Below, piece by piece: positions 32,790-43,015 of a DNA stretch of 64,000 nt. The position numbers and the translations under genes were made by a program. The notes under the pieces are model-generated. The model was not told the origin of the DNA, did no database searches, and saw nothing but the letters and a program-made list of their open reading frames with translations. Each line of letters opens with the position of its first letter. The first letter of the stretch is position 1. The stretch is from Trichaptum fuscoviolaceum (lineage: Eukaryota > Basidiomycota > Agaricomycetes > Hymenochaetales > Trichaptaceae), in contig CAJSYZ010000003.1 of assembly GCA_910574455.1 (NCBI GenBank), positions 1,364,001 through 1,428,000 on the forward strand. Reading direction: 5' to 3'.

Positions 32790-33790
32790 AATAGCCAGAC
32801 CTTGAATATGACTGCTGCCGTGAAGTCCTCGGTTGACTGCTGTCCTGGAAAGGACTGGAGACCAAGGTCGCACACGCTAGGTGAGTTTCCAACAGTTCAG
32901 CCAATTATTTTTATTTACGTTTAGGGTTGTTGACAAGGCTGGTTCAACATGTATCAGCATGGCTTCCTGCATAGGGACATCAACATCGGTTGTGTCCTTG
33001 CTCTCGAAGACGGCGAAGACAGGGCCTATTTCAAGTTATCCCACTCCTTTAAACGGTCGTTGGCAGAGTACCGACAGAGATAGTGATTAAAAGGATGAAG
33101 AACTTGGGTATAAAACCAACAGGATACGAACTCATCCTGGATGCACTAAGATAGGTGAAAAGTCTGGAGAAGCTCTCCGAGAAGCATAATGTAGGTGTGA
33201 CTAGGCGGAGAACTGGAATGCTCTATTCTCAATTTGGGGCAAGGCCAGAACCAGGATGCCTCACCTAGGGAAGGATCGGTAAGAGCCTATGTACTTTGAC
33301 CTAGAGTGCGATGGACTGATTTTACCAAGGGTACAGAGCTGTTTATGTCCCGGAATCTACTCTCCCGTACACTGAAAAAATATATCCATTCTCCGATCGA
33401 TGACGTCCAGTCTTTCTTATGGATAACTCTGTACGCAATACTAAAGAACAAGGCAGTTCGGCCCTCTGAGTACGAATGAATGTAGGCAGAAGACACGAAG
33501 CGCAGCGAGAGGGAGAAAGTGTTGTATTCGTACATTTACGAAGGTGGCGGCGTGACGAAATATTTGCTCGAAAAATGGAGTTTAGCCGTGTTCAGGTTAG
33601 GCGGGAGGTGTGTGAGCTTTTTGCAGGAGATGTCGAAGATCACTACAGAAAAGGGCTGGAAGAGTGACGAGGTGGACGCTGGGTACTTTGAGAACGCTAG
33701 GCATGGCTACGTGCTGCAGGGTGTTTGCCAGAGCTTCTCGTGCGTATCTGGATGCATAATCGCGCGATGTATCCTCCACTGGCAGCACTA
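32790..33790 (+). pseudogene. FunK1 relic H, truncated type
   Basis: The plus strand carries a decayed copy of the truncated kinase. It reads LNMTAAVKSSVDCCPGKD, then after an intron-like gap MYQHGFLHRDINIGCVLALE, then GTELFMSRNLLSRTLKKYI and SPIDDVQSFLWITLYAI, and finally KWSLAVFRLGGRCVSFLQ. Stops and frameshifts occur near 33083, 33150 and 33477, and the middle of the C-lobe is largely lost. The metal-binding Asn of the catalytic loop has become Cys (IGC for IGN). It faces kinase F head to head. Confidence 0.7.
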
Positions 33791-34295
33791 ATGCCAATTA
33801 CTTGGTAGTCCACTCACCAAGACTGGATGGGAACTATTACTCAATTTTCTGCTGACTATACTAAGGCAATTTGGGGGCCTGGTAGGAACTTCGTACAGTA
33901 CACATTATACTTACACAATACTAGAATTAGACTTTAAAACAGTCGCTTGTTCATCACTACACTACTGTCTGACTTGCCAGCCTGGTTAGCCTTACCCTCA
34001 ACAAGACAAGCGAAAGGCTAATGTTGGAGAGTAATCACAATGCATGGGCGATAGTTGCAAGATCACATCTAGTTGACACATAGGTTGTCATACCCACCGC
34101 TTAGGTGTCAGACTCGGACCCAAACCAAGGTGTGATAGGGTAGAGAATCGAGTAATTATAAGACGGGAAACGTGCTCATTGATCGCAGTGAGTCGGGGAG
34201 ATTCTGTATGAGTAGAGCGACTATGAACAAAATTCTTCAAATCGAAAAGCCGCGCATGCTTTTCGAAATCATATATACAATATGTGTTAATTAAG
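33791..34295. other. Downstream flank of FunK1 D
   Basis: No gene. Read on the minus strand, 33990-34290 aligns with the 3' flanks of kinases A and B (words for CACCTTGGTTTGG, GACACCTAAGCGG and GGTATGACAACCTATGTG). This marks one border of the duplicated unit. Confidence 0.5.
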
Positions 34296-36835
34296 CTACT
34301 TTATCTTTCCTCCGTGCTCAAAGATAACCTCCATAGTCCTACATACGCCCTCCAGTGCGAAACCATGCCAAGCCGCCATCCAATACTGGGCCTCCTCCTC
34401 ATCACTCTTCCAACCCTTCTCCTCGCTAATCACTGAGAAGTACTCTACAACGTCCCTATAACCCCCAGACAGTCTCGCTTGGACCCGATGCCAATCGTTG
34501 AAAAGCCCATACCCATGTTCTGTTGACAGAAATCCAATAAGCGCGCCATTTCTGTCTCTAGACTCAAATTGTTCCGCTAGGTCTTGGTATAACAGGGAGC
34601 GGAACTCGGTGTTGTTGATCATCGCGTAAAGAGTTACCCATAGAAACGACTCGATGTCATCAGCCGGAGACTGGATGTAATCTGTCATTCTATCGCAGAG
34701 TGTTACATTGTTTGACATAAAAGATTCCGTACCCTGGGAGAATCAGCTCATCGCTCACACGCAGAGGTTGAATATTCTAAGATACTTACCGACCGCTCCC
34801 TCTTTGTTAACTCCTTTTCCTCGCTCCAATGCTCGAACATATACTTCCAGTTCTTTGCCAGGTCACCGTCTATGATGAACGCCATGCAAGACGTGTCTAC
34901 TTTGTGCGCCTCAAGTAACTGCTCCAGTTTAGTCGCCCAGCTCGCAGCGTCAGGTATGAGCATAAGTTCAGTCCGCTGAAAGCCCAGTCGCTCCAGTTTG
35001 TCATTCAGCATCTGCATAGTAACGTCTCCAAGGGATGCTTTGAAGTCATCGGTCAAACGGAAAGGCTCTCTTTCTTCCGGCTTTTCGAACGCTAAAATAT
35101 TGCCTATGCTGATGTCCCTGTGTAGAAAGCCGTGCTGATAGATGTTGAGCCATCCTATCAAATAATCAGACCTGCCCTGCTGTCGTCAATGAAGTTGTGC
35201 TCACCTAGCATAGAATGCGCAGCGCAAGTTAACAGATCCTTTTTATGTTTAAGTTTGAGAAAGGAGCTCCCTAGAGACGTCATTTCGATCAAGACACGAG
35301 TTCGGGGTTCTGGTAAGGTATTGAAAGCTGCAAAAACTTGCCAATGATGCTTTTTAGCATCCTCGTCCTTTGGAAGGTATATGGCCGTCGATTGTAATTG
35401 CCCGGTCGAATAGCAAGCTTTGTAGGTCGCTCGTATATTGGCGACACCAAATTGATTGCCTTTGTATCCCAGCGATTCGCCTTCAACATTTGTTCGCCCT
35501 TTGATGGCATGGCATTCCTTCATAACAATTTTTGTAACTTTGCCATCTGCTGAGTCTTTCGGATGATCAGCTTGCAAGTAATGATCCGGGGGTCCTCTAG
35601 CCTTGATCGGAAAGCAAAGCTTGCTTGGATCAACCCTTTGGTCTGTTAAGTGGGGTATGAGTATCTACGGCATCCTGCGACAAAGGCGGTTTGAACTTAC
35701 CTGATGTTTCTGAAGAATAATAATCGATGCAACTATGAGAGATACAGAGAAATGAAAGGATACATGATCACGAACCGTTTAAGTCCTCGGCGATCGTAGC
35801 CAGGATGCTAGAAGGCCCTCCGCCCGTTCTTCGCTTAGTCGATTTCGAAGGTTTTCCATCTCCTTCAGTCGTCTTTCTTTTCCTTCCATTTACACATTCG
35901 TTCTGCGGAACAACTGTGACAGCGGAGAGATCAGGGGACCCACTGGTATTGAGTTCAAGAATGTTGACGATTGTGGCTCGGCCTCGTACACATGACATGT
36001 GATGCAGCTTCCCAGTAATGTTCCAAGTTTTGTTACCCAGATTATACGACTTGTTGTTACTTGAGTCCGAAAGCCCAGCATCTCGCCCTTCTTTCCAGCT
36101 CATGACCGTCATGAAGATCTTCAGGAAGTCCAACTTGGCGATTTCGTCCGTGAGTACTAGTGCTGGAGATGCAGTGAGACCACTCCGATGAAAGATTATG
36201 AAGCGTGCCTCATTGGTCTTGTGATTGAACCCAATCGTAAGTACGAATAAACGTGAAGGGCATGTGTCGAATTGACTACGTGCGTAGGTCGCAAGTTCAG
36301 ATATCATATCAGGCCAATCATCGTTCAGTCCACAGATGAGTGCAATCTGAGTGCTTTCGTCTGTCACCTCCAATGCAATGACGGGATTGAGATTCCCTGA
36401 ACCACTCGCAATGTCCATCATATTTCTTTCACTGTTGTAGGTAAAAGAGATGTTCTGGGATATGAGCCCAGACTTATCATGAAGTGCGTCGCGACAGGAT
36501 GCAATGGTCTGATTGAGAAACTCTCTCATGGGCTCGTAGTATGTCTTTTCCTCTGGTGATGACGTTTCGATGTCCTTCTTGTCTTTAGGCCAAGACGCGG
36601 AGCCTGGGCCAAGATAGCCGTCCAAGAATGAACCTTTAGCTCGATCATAGGCATCCTGAAACACTTCGGTATCGGTGTAGCAGTCGAAGTCCTCCAAGTA
36701 TATATTCGCCTCTGGGTTGTCTGGATTGCGTGGAGTCTTGGGCGAGAGCATTCTGACGAATACGTCGGTAGGAAACTGCCATGTCTGCGATCCCAGCTCC
36801 TCCCACGTACTATCCTGGTTGGAATTGCTGCTCAT
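34296..36835 (-). CDS. FunK1-type fungal protein kinase D
   Basis: This kinase of about 769 residues has exons 36835-35776, 35709-35701, 35642-35205, 35154-34790 and 34733-34296. It is a mosaic. The leader and MSSNSNQDSTWEELGSQTWQ are like copy A. From about residue 65 (GSFLDGYLGPGS, ISQNISFTYNSERNMM) to mid-exon 3 (KDSADGKVTKIVMKECHAIK) it is like B. From AIYLPKDEDAKKHHWQVFAA to the stop it is again like A. Catalytic motifs HRDISIGN and IDGDLAKNW and the SPADDIESFLWV signature are intact. The second exon is only nine bases (AAACATCAG) by my model, against 21-24 in the other copies, because the preceding acceptor has moved. The frame is otherwise open. Confidence 0.83.
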
Positions 36836-37149
36836 GGTTGGATTTCGGTAAGGGCAGTGCCGTAGTGAGAGACATAGTGAGTGGATGGTGACGGTTAAAT
36901 AGAGAGATGGGAGGCGTGCCACACTCAGTTTACCACAAACCACGAACCGTGTCGGACGCGCCGTTGTCTCCACGTGACTCATCAATAGCCTGAAGTTAAT
37001 AGTACGCAAAGTTTATTGTACCACAACTAGCACAATGCACATAGCTGCCATACTTCGTTCTTGCTCATCACGGGCCTCTATTCCAAGACATAGTGGTGCT
37101 CGATTATGCTTAACCCAACCTGGATGGAACAACAAGCTCGTGAGCTCAA
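36836..37149 (-). promoter_or_regulatory. Upstream region of FunK1 D
   Basis: The leader before the ATG is almost identical to that of copy A (GGTTGGATTTCGGTAAGGGC on the plus strand). The block GTACCACAACTAGCACAATG near 37018-37037 is the reverse strand of the block found before A and B. It probably lies in the shared space between the kinase and the SCO1 remnant. Confidence 0.45.
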
Positions 37150-37957
37150 GTCGAAATCTCAGTTCTTCGTCGAGCAATTCGACAAGCCCGAGCGCGAAAA
37201 AAGACTAGAATCAAAAAACAGAAAATAGCTCTCATGTACTGCCAACGCAACAGACGGCGGGAGGTGCGAGAGATAGGGCTGCAATTGGGGTGCGATAAGC
37301 TGTGTGTACACATCCTCACTGGAGTCAGATTGTACTTCTACTTTAATCACGAGAAACAGAAGCTACAGGAACAGAAGAGTAAGTCAGTCATACATGTTCA
37401 GGACCCAATTCTTGCACATAGCTGAGAATGCCCTCTAGAGAGAGGGCTCGAGACTCCTAAATGGGGCAAAGCGGCCGTCGGTGGACTATTCTCTTTGACA
37501 ACTCATGACGCTTAAACATTCACCGAGAGAAACCTTCTCGGAATGTGGAGTCTTCTTTATTTTGGGTTCACGAACTGTCCAGACATATGTCCCGAAGAGC
37601 TTGACAAAACGACAAAGGTTGTAGAGGAATTAGGTGTGTTGTATTCGGAATGTTGCAATTGTCTTGAACGGCTGGAGCTCGGGTCTATCACTCAGCCTGT
37701 CTTCATCTCCGTCGTCCCCGCACGAGACTTCCCCTCCGCCATCCGATCTTTACCCTAGGCTGATCGGTCTAACGGGAACATACGATGCGATAGAGGCAAC
37801 ATGCAAGTCATATCGTGTGTATCCACTGACGCCAAAGGACGCGAAGCCGAATAGGGATTATCTTGTTGACCTTCGCATTCACTTCTATTTGATGGAGCCG
37901 AGTGCCGAGTTTGTGGATGCCTTCGGGAGGAACACAGACATCGAGGATGTTCTGTGA
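37150..37957 (+). pseudogene. SCO1-like pseudogene, unit D (best preserved)
   Basis: This is the clearest of four SCO1 remnants. Pieces on the plus strand are VRLYFYFNHEKQKLQEQKSK (membrane-anchor end), AAVGGPFSLTTHDA, then a 71-codon frame with MWSLLYFGFTNCPDICPEEL, which keeps the CxxxC copper site, and VFISVVPARDFPSAI. After a frameshift come IGLTGTYDAIEATCKSYRVY and NRDYLVDLRIHFYLMEP, ending in FGRNTDIEDVL. The conserved copper-ligand His of the VDH motif is now Leu (VDLR). Frameshifts near 37400, 37520 and 37757 break the gene. It is divergent to kinase D. The functional parent is not in the window. Confidence 0.85.
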
Positions 37958-38029
37958 ACATGATTGCGCAAAGAGACGTACTGGAACATGCCGAGCCACC
38001 ATTGTCACGGTCAATGACATGTGAGTAGA

Positions 38030-38126
38030 AAAATTGTCTAGATTGATCAGAAAAGTTGCTTAACATGGCGTGCGCGATTTTAGTCACTAGGTACTTCCTA
38101 GGACGACAGTCAGCCAGCAAATTCAT
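38030..38126 (-). pseudogene. Short FunK1 fragment after SCO1 remnant
   Basis: The minus strand reads MNLLADCRPRKYLVTKIAHA followed by ML, matching the first exon of truncated kinases F and G. The frame then stops, and no further kinase exon follows. It is joined directly to the 3' end of the SCO1 remnant, as in unit C, so this junction was copied with the unit. Confidence 0.65.
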
Positions 38127-38806
38127 AACCGAGTGCGTACATGGTATTCGTGAGGTAGAAAATGAGCTTAAAAGGTTTCCATTAATGCATCGTTGTGATT
38201 GAACGCGTCAGAGCACACAGGTAACGTCGCACGACTACATTCATTCCAATGAAGCCTAGCTTCCCTGGCCGAAGACCTCAACACTACGCGATCGTACTGA
38301 CTTGGAGTGTACTCGAAGAAAGCTCAACAACCGGATCTGTTGAATGTGGAGAGTAGAAGAGAAGCTTCCGCAGAACTGGACTGCGATAAAAAGAGAGTTG
38401 ACTGTTACTAGTATGCGCACGGGGAGCATCGCTAAGAGGGTGTTATAAGGACTGTAGCCTTTCGCGCATAAATCTAGACTCATGAACAAGTCCTTGGATG
38501 ACGGGCTTGTGCTGAATTCATGATAGACTGAGTATTCCTCTACATATCGACATCTACTAATTAGCATCACATTATATCCAAATCACTGAATTTATGTATA
38601 TATAAATATTTTTTTGTGAGTGACCAAGAACGGTTGCACAAAGGCAGCGGTCTCTAAGTGAATGGCTCCATACAACTTGAAGCCCCGTAGCCAGTAGAAA
38701 ATGAACGAAGATGTCTCATCCACTCTAATTAATCATACATATATCAAATAGGCTAATAGATAGCTGTAGTAGGATATCATACGCAGGAGAAAGCTACAAC
38801 GTGCGT
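38127..38806. other. Repeated flank, no gene
   Basis: The stretch 38180-38560 matches 30660-31000 and, in part, 39884-40080. No gene is visible. From 38580 the sequence is AT-rich and leads into the 3' end of short kinase G. Confidence 0.5.
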
Positions 38807-39820
38807 TCATCTATCAATATATGCCAATAAGAGCTCCAAGCTCTGGCAAACACCCTGCAGCGCGTAACCATGCCAGGCGACTCTCCAGTACTTAGCCTCC
38901 TCCTCTTCGTTCTCCCAACCGTTCTCCGTCTCACTGATCGTCAAGAACGTCTTCACAAGAAAATAATACTCCTTACTCAAGCGCCTAATCACCTGATCCC
39001 ATTTGTCTACCAAGGGATTCATGTCTGCCTTGGATACACTCTCCAAGCTGAACCGACGTATAACGTAGTCCCTGTTTTTTTTTCCGAACTCGAAGTCTTC
39101 TGCCCATGCCCTTTCCTTCGGTGATGGAATAACGAGCTTGTTGTTAAGCTTCGCGTATAGAGTAACCCATAAGAAAGACTCGATGTCGTCGATTGGAGAT
39201 TGGATGTACTCGTTATTCACTCTATCAACCAGGTTGGTTGACATGAACAAGTCTGTACCCTTGGAGACATCAACTCATCGCTCGGACGCAGAGGTTGAAT
39301 ATATATGCTTGGTTACTTACCGACCGTTCCCTTTTTATTGACACCTTTTGTTCGCGCCAATTCTTAAACATATTCTTCCAGTCCTTTGCCAGATCTCCGT
39401 CTATGATGAATGCCATGCAGGACATGCCTATATTGTGCGCCTCGAGTAACTGCTCCAGTTTAATCGCCCAACTCGCAGCGTCAGGTATGAGTATGTCTTC
39501 AGACTCATCCAATCCCAAATCCCTCAATTTGTCATTCAGCATTTGCATGGTTACTCCTCCAAGCGACGCTTTGAAGTCAGCGGTCAATTGGAAAGGCTCT
39601 CTTTCTTCCGGGTCTTCGAAAGCTAGAATGTAGCCTATGCTGACGTCCCTGTGCAGAAAGCCGTGCTGATACATGTCAAGCCAGCCTTGTTAAGAACATG
39701 TAAGTGACGAAACTTGCTACATAGATCATTCGGACACTCACCTAGCATGGCATGTGCGACCTTGGTCACCAGATCCTTTCCAGAACGACAGTTGGTTAAC
39801 AGCTTCATGGCAGAGGTCAT
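38807..39820 (-). CDS. N-lobe-less FunK1-like protein G
   Basis: Exons 39820-39742, 39685-39321 and 39259-38807 give an open frame of about 298 residues, beginning MTSAMKLLTNCRSGKDLVTK. As in copy F, the N-terminal region and ATP-binding lobe are missing. The catalytic loop reads HRDVSIGYILAF, so the metal-binding Asn is replaced by Tyr; IDGDLAKDW and SPIDDIESFLWV remain. With no N-lobe and no Asn it cannot be an active kinase, yet no stop interrupts it. It could be a pseudokinase or a young pseudogene. The upstream flank (GAACAGCACCGGAACCACAGG) is shared with E and, more loosely, with units C and D. Confidence 0.6.
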
Positions 39821-40351
39821 ATTCAGAGTTCAGAGTTCAGAGTGTTATGGGAAGAGGCGTTTAAAGACGTTCCAGCACCAACACTACATCGTTGTGGTTG
39901 AACAGCACCGGAACCACAGGATACGACCACATTCCACAATTGCACGCTTGAAGGTCCATCACAGGAAGCCTAGCTTCCGAGTCCAATACGATATGAGTTA
40001 TCCATCTTGTTCCAACTTGAAGTGTATGCGAAGAAAGCTCAGCAGATGGATTTGTTGATTGTGGAAGGTGGGAGAGCCTGGAAACTTGAACGCGCGCTTC
40101 AAACCTGAGAAACGCCGTCACGGTATATTGGTAGCTGAAAAGCCATTCGGATATTATTATAACTATTACATCTACACCTCTGCGATTTACTGAAGTTAGA
40201 TATGACCTCCGATATCATACGAATGTCATTTCGAGCATCTGTACTGAATTGATTTCCCAAGCTCTCTATTCATAGTAATATGATTAGAAGGGTATTGTGC
40301 TAAACTATGTAGTTGTCTATGAGGAATAAAATTCGTATGACCTTCCTTGCA
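39821..40351. other. Intergenic between kinase G and MFS gene
   Basis: No gene. The part up to about 40080 is the repeated upstream flank of truncated kinases. A CAGAGTTCAGAGTTCAGAG microrepeat lies at 39825-39842. The final 200 bases are AT-rich and form the 3' flank of the transporter gene, which marks this edge of the repeated block. Confidence 0.45.
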
Positions 40352-42510
40352 CTACTCCACAGGCTCGCCCATTTCCTTCTTCTCCGACTCGTCAACCTGA
40401 GTTTGCGGGACCTTATCCTTGTCAGTGTCCGGAATTCTGCTCAGGAACAGGACGAGGAAGACAGTAACGCCCGCCCAGGGTATCAGCGAAATAAAGCTCC
40501 ACCTCACACCGTTCCGGAACGCATTCCTCACAAGCGTCTGTATCGACGGCGGCAGCGCATCGATCGATTGCAGGCTCGCAAGACCCTCCACCGACAGCGT
40601 CGTCCCACTCTGGAGGTCTGCGAACGCCGAGGGCGGGAGGCTCGCGAAATACGCCTTCACCTTCGCGTTCATGACCGTCGTGCACTGCGCGAGCCCGACC
40701 GTGCCGCCGAGCGAGCGGAAGAACAGGTTGAGCGCGGTGACGATCGCGACGCGCTCCTCCGGCTGCGAGAAGCGTGCGTGGATCGCAAGTGGTCCGAATG
40801 TCATGCCGACGCCGACGCCGGTCATGACCATGAATCCGTTGATCTGACCTTGCTTATTGAGATCCATCCCGCGCGAGATGAGTCCCAATGCGATTGGTAT
40901 TAAAAGGCTTCCGACTACGATGGGAATTTTCGGCTGAAATAACATATTAGCTTGGATACAGGTACGGGGACACGGTATGCGTATGCTCACCTGGCGAGTC
41001 AGTTTGAGGAGGGTAATAGATATTATCGTGCCGGCTCCCTATAAAACGTTGCATAAGCCACGATTCACCGCATTCAGACATTCATTTCGACTCACCATTC
41101 CCGGGGCGAAATAGATGAGCTGTATGCCAGCTTGCACAGCCGTGAGGCCAGATACGATGACCATGAAAATGGCAACAAAGTAGAATATGACAAGCATAAC
41201 CATCCCGGAGGTGAATGCAGCAAACTGCGTGGCACAGACGTCGTAACTCTGAAAGACGGCGAGCGGGATCATCGCGTCCGCTGTAAACCACCTGCTAAGC
41301 CGCTTTCCGCTCCCGCCTCCTTCAGCCTCATCCGCTGACGAGCTGTTATTCCCAGTTGCGTGGAACAGCAGCTGCTTGCGCTCCAGGACGTACTCCCAAA
41401 GAAGCGTGGCGACGATGAGCAGACCTCCGACCGCGAGCGATGCACTGACTTTTGCCTGATGCCAGACCTCGTTCGCACCCCACGTCAGACCAAGTAGGAC
41501 GAGAATACCACCGCCAACGAAGAGGATAGTTGCAACCCAGTCGATACGGAGGATCTTGTCTACGGTGGTGTCCTGTGAAACGAGCAGTCGAGGAGGTTGG
41601 GGACCCTTCGCCCTCGTTCGGAGGAGCAGGAATATAAGGATCAACGCAAACGCACAACAAGGTAAACTGTGTAATGTGTGTTTTATGCGTCGAGGATGGA
41701 GAACTCAGTCAACTCCCGCACAACCCATAACATGAAGCTATACTTACTTGATGCCAAACACCCAGCGGAATGTCACTGTCGTGAGGGCGCCTCCGATTGT
41801 TGGGCCTACCGAGAACCCAACAGAGTACAATAGCACCATCATTGCTCCCTGCCAATTATTCTCATCCAGCGACCGCGAGTCCGCCATAATCACTCGGACG
41901 ACCGTAAGGAGGCCTGCGGCACTGATACCGGCGATACCTCGCCCCGCAAGCATCATGGGCATGTTCCTTGCACCCGTAGATAGCGCGCTGCCTAGCATGA
42001 AAAACACTACCGACGACTGCATGGCCCAGTAGCGCCCGTATACATCCGCGACGGATGCAAAAACGGGCAGAAATACGGCAGATGTGAGGAGGTAAGTAGT
42101 GCCGATGTATCTGCCGGTAAGCCAATGTGAGTGATTTCACGATTGTAACTAGAGATCGAGACCTGAACTTACCCTTGCAGGTCAAGGCGGTTGAATGCAG
42201 ACTGGAAGTGCGGGTTAGACGCCAAAAGGCTCAGAGCAATAAAAGCGCCGTACAGCTATATGCGGTTGCGAAGTTGCGACAACTATGGGGATGCCAATTA
42301 ACTCTGGCTTCTGCACAACAGAACACATACTTTCTTACCGGTGTAGTCCAGAGTTTCAAGGAAAACAGGGAGAACAAGGGCGGCAAAGAGGGCCAGGCGA
42401 TATTTGACCAGTTCCTTTGTGGGCGGTTGCTGACGAGGTAAGTCAGATGCTTGCTCTGACGCAGGAGACTGCTTTGACTTCTTCCATCGTCTGTAAAGCC
42501 AGATAATCAT
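40352..42510 (-). CDS. MFS transporter, DHA2-like drug/H+ antiporter
   Basis: This membrane protein of about 597 residues should export small molecules from the cell by proton exchange. Seven exons fit: 42510-42339, 42282-42254, 42201-42173, 42110-41748, 41666-41096, 41039-40992, 40933-40352. After a cytosolic N-terminus the first helix is ALFAALVLPVFLETLDYT, followed by QPHIASAFNRLDL and YIGTTYLLTSAVFLP. The loop DVYGRYWAM and the motif-C-like YSVGFSVGPTIGGAL are typical of drug antiporters. Many further hydrophobic helices lead to WSFISLIPWAGVTVFLVLF near the end, with a charged tail. Helix number (probably 14) is inferred. Exons 2 and 3 have only 29 bases each. Substrate is unknown. It sits between kinase copies G and J. 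Confidence 0.88.
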
Positions 42511-43015
42511 TGAAGGTCGTTAACAGATGGACGTTTGAATTCTGAGTAGAGAGTAAGCGAGGGCTTTATACATCATGATCGTGCAAGTACGCCCTATGAG
42601 ATTGCGCAGCCGGTGTGTCGGCAGATTGACAGGCACAGGATGCAAATAGCCCAGCAAGCGGTGCAGTCACTTAGCAGAACGGCATGCTTGTAATCAAAAT
42701 CTCTGCCTGATGCCTCGTTTTTAGTAGCGCAGCACCTCCCGACGTCCATTCAACCTTCCATTTCGTCGGTATCGTACATGCCCCACCGCGCTGATGAGCT
42801 CGAAGCGCCGATCCATTCAGGCCCTTTGTTCGAAATGAAGCTGAGGTTTCTTGCATTACATCCGTGATCTAGTATCAGAGCCCAACAGATACTCTGAGTC
42901 CAGTCAAAATTGATGCAGTTTACCAGAGCGAACATTTGGTTTTGGGAGAATAGTTGAAATGAGAACTTGTGATCGCTTCCAGCAGAAGATCCGATAGTAA
43001 CCGTTTTAGGACAAC
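42511..43015. other. Upstream region of MFS gene
   Basis: No gene is seen. The first 100-200 bases should hold the transporter promoter and leader. Overlapping minus-strand frames at 42671-42935 lack motifs. Confidence 0.4.

Noticed and set aside
40313..40903. 196-codon plus-strand frame opposite the MFS gene
   Set aside because: It is the antisense shadow of the last MFS exon, whose translation shows clear membrane helices; the plus frame is Arg-rich without motifs.
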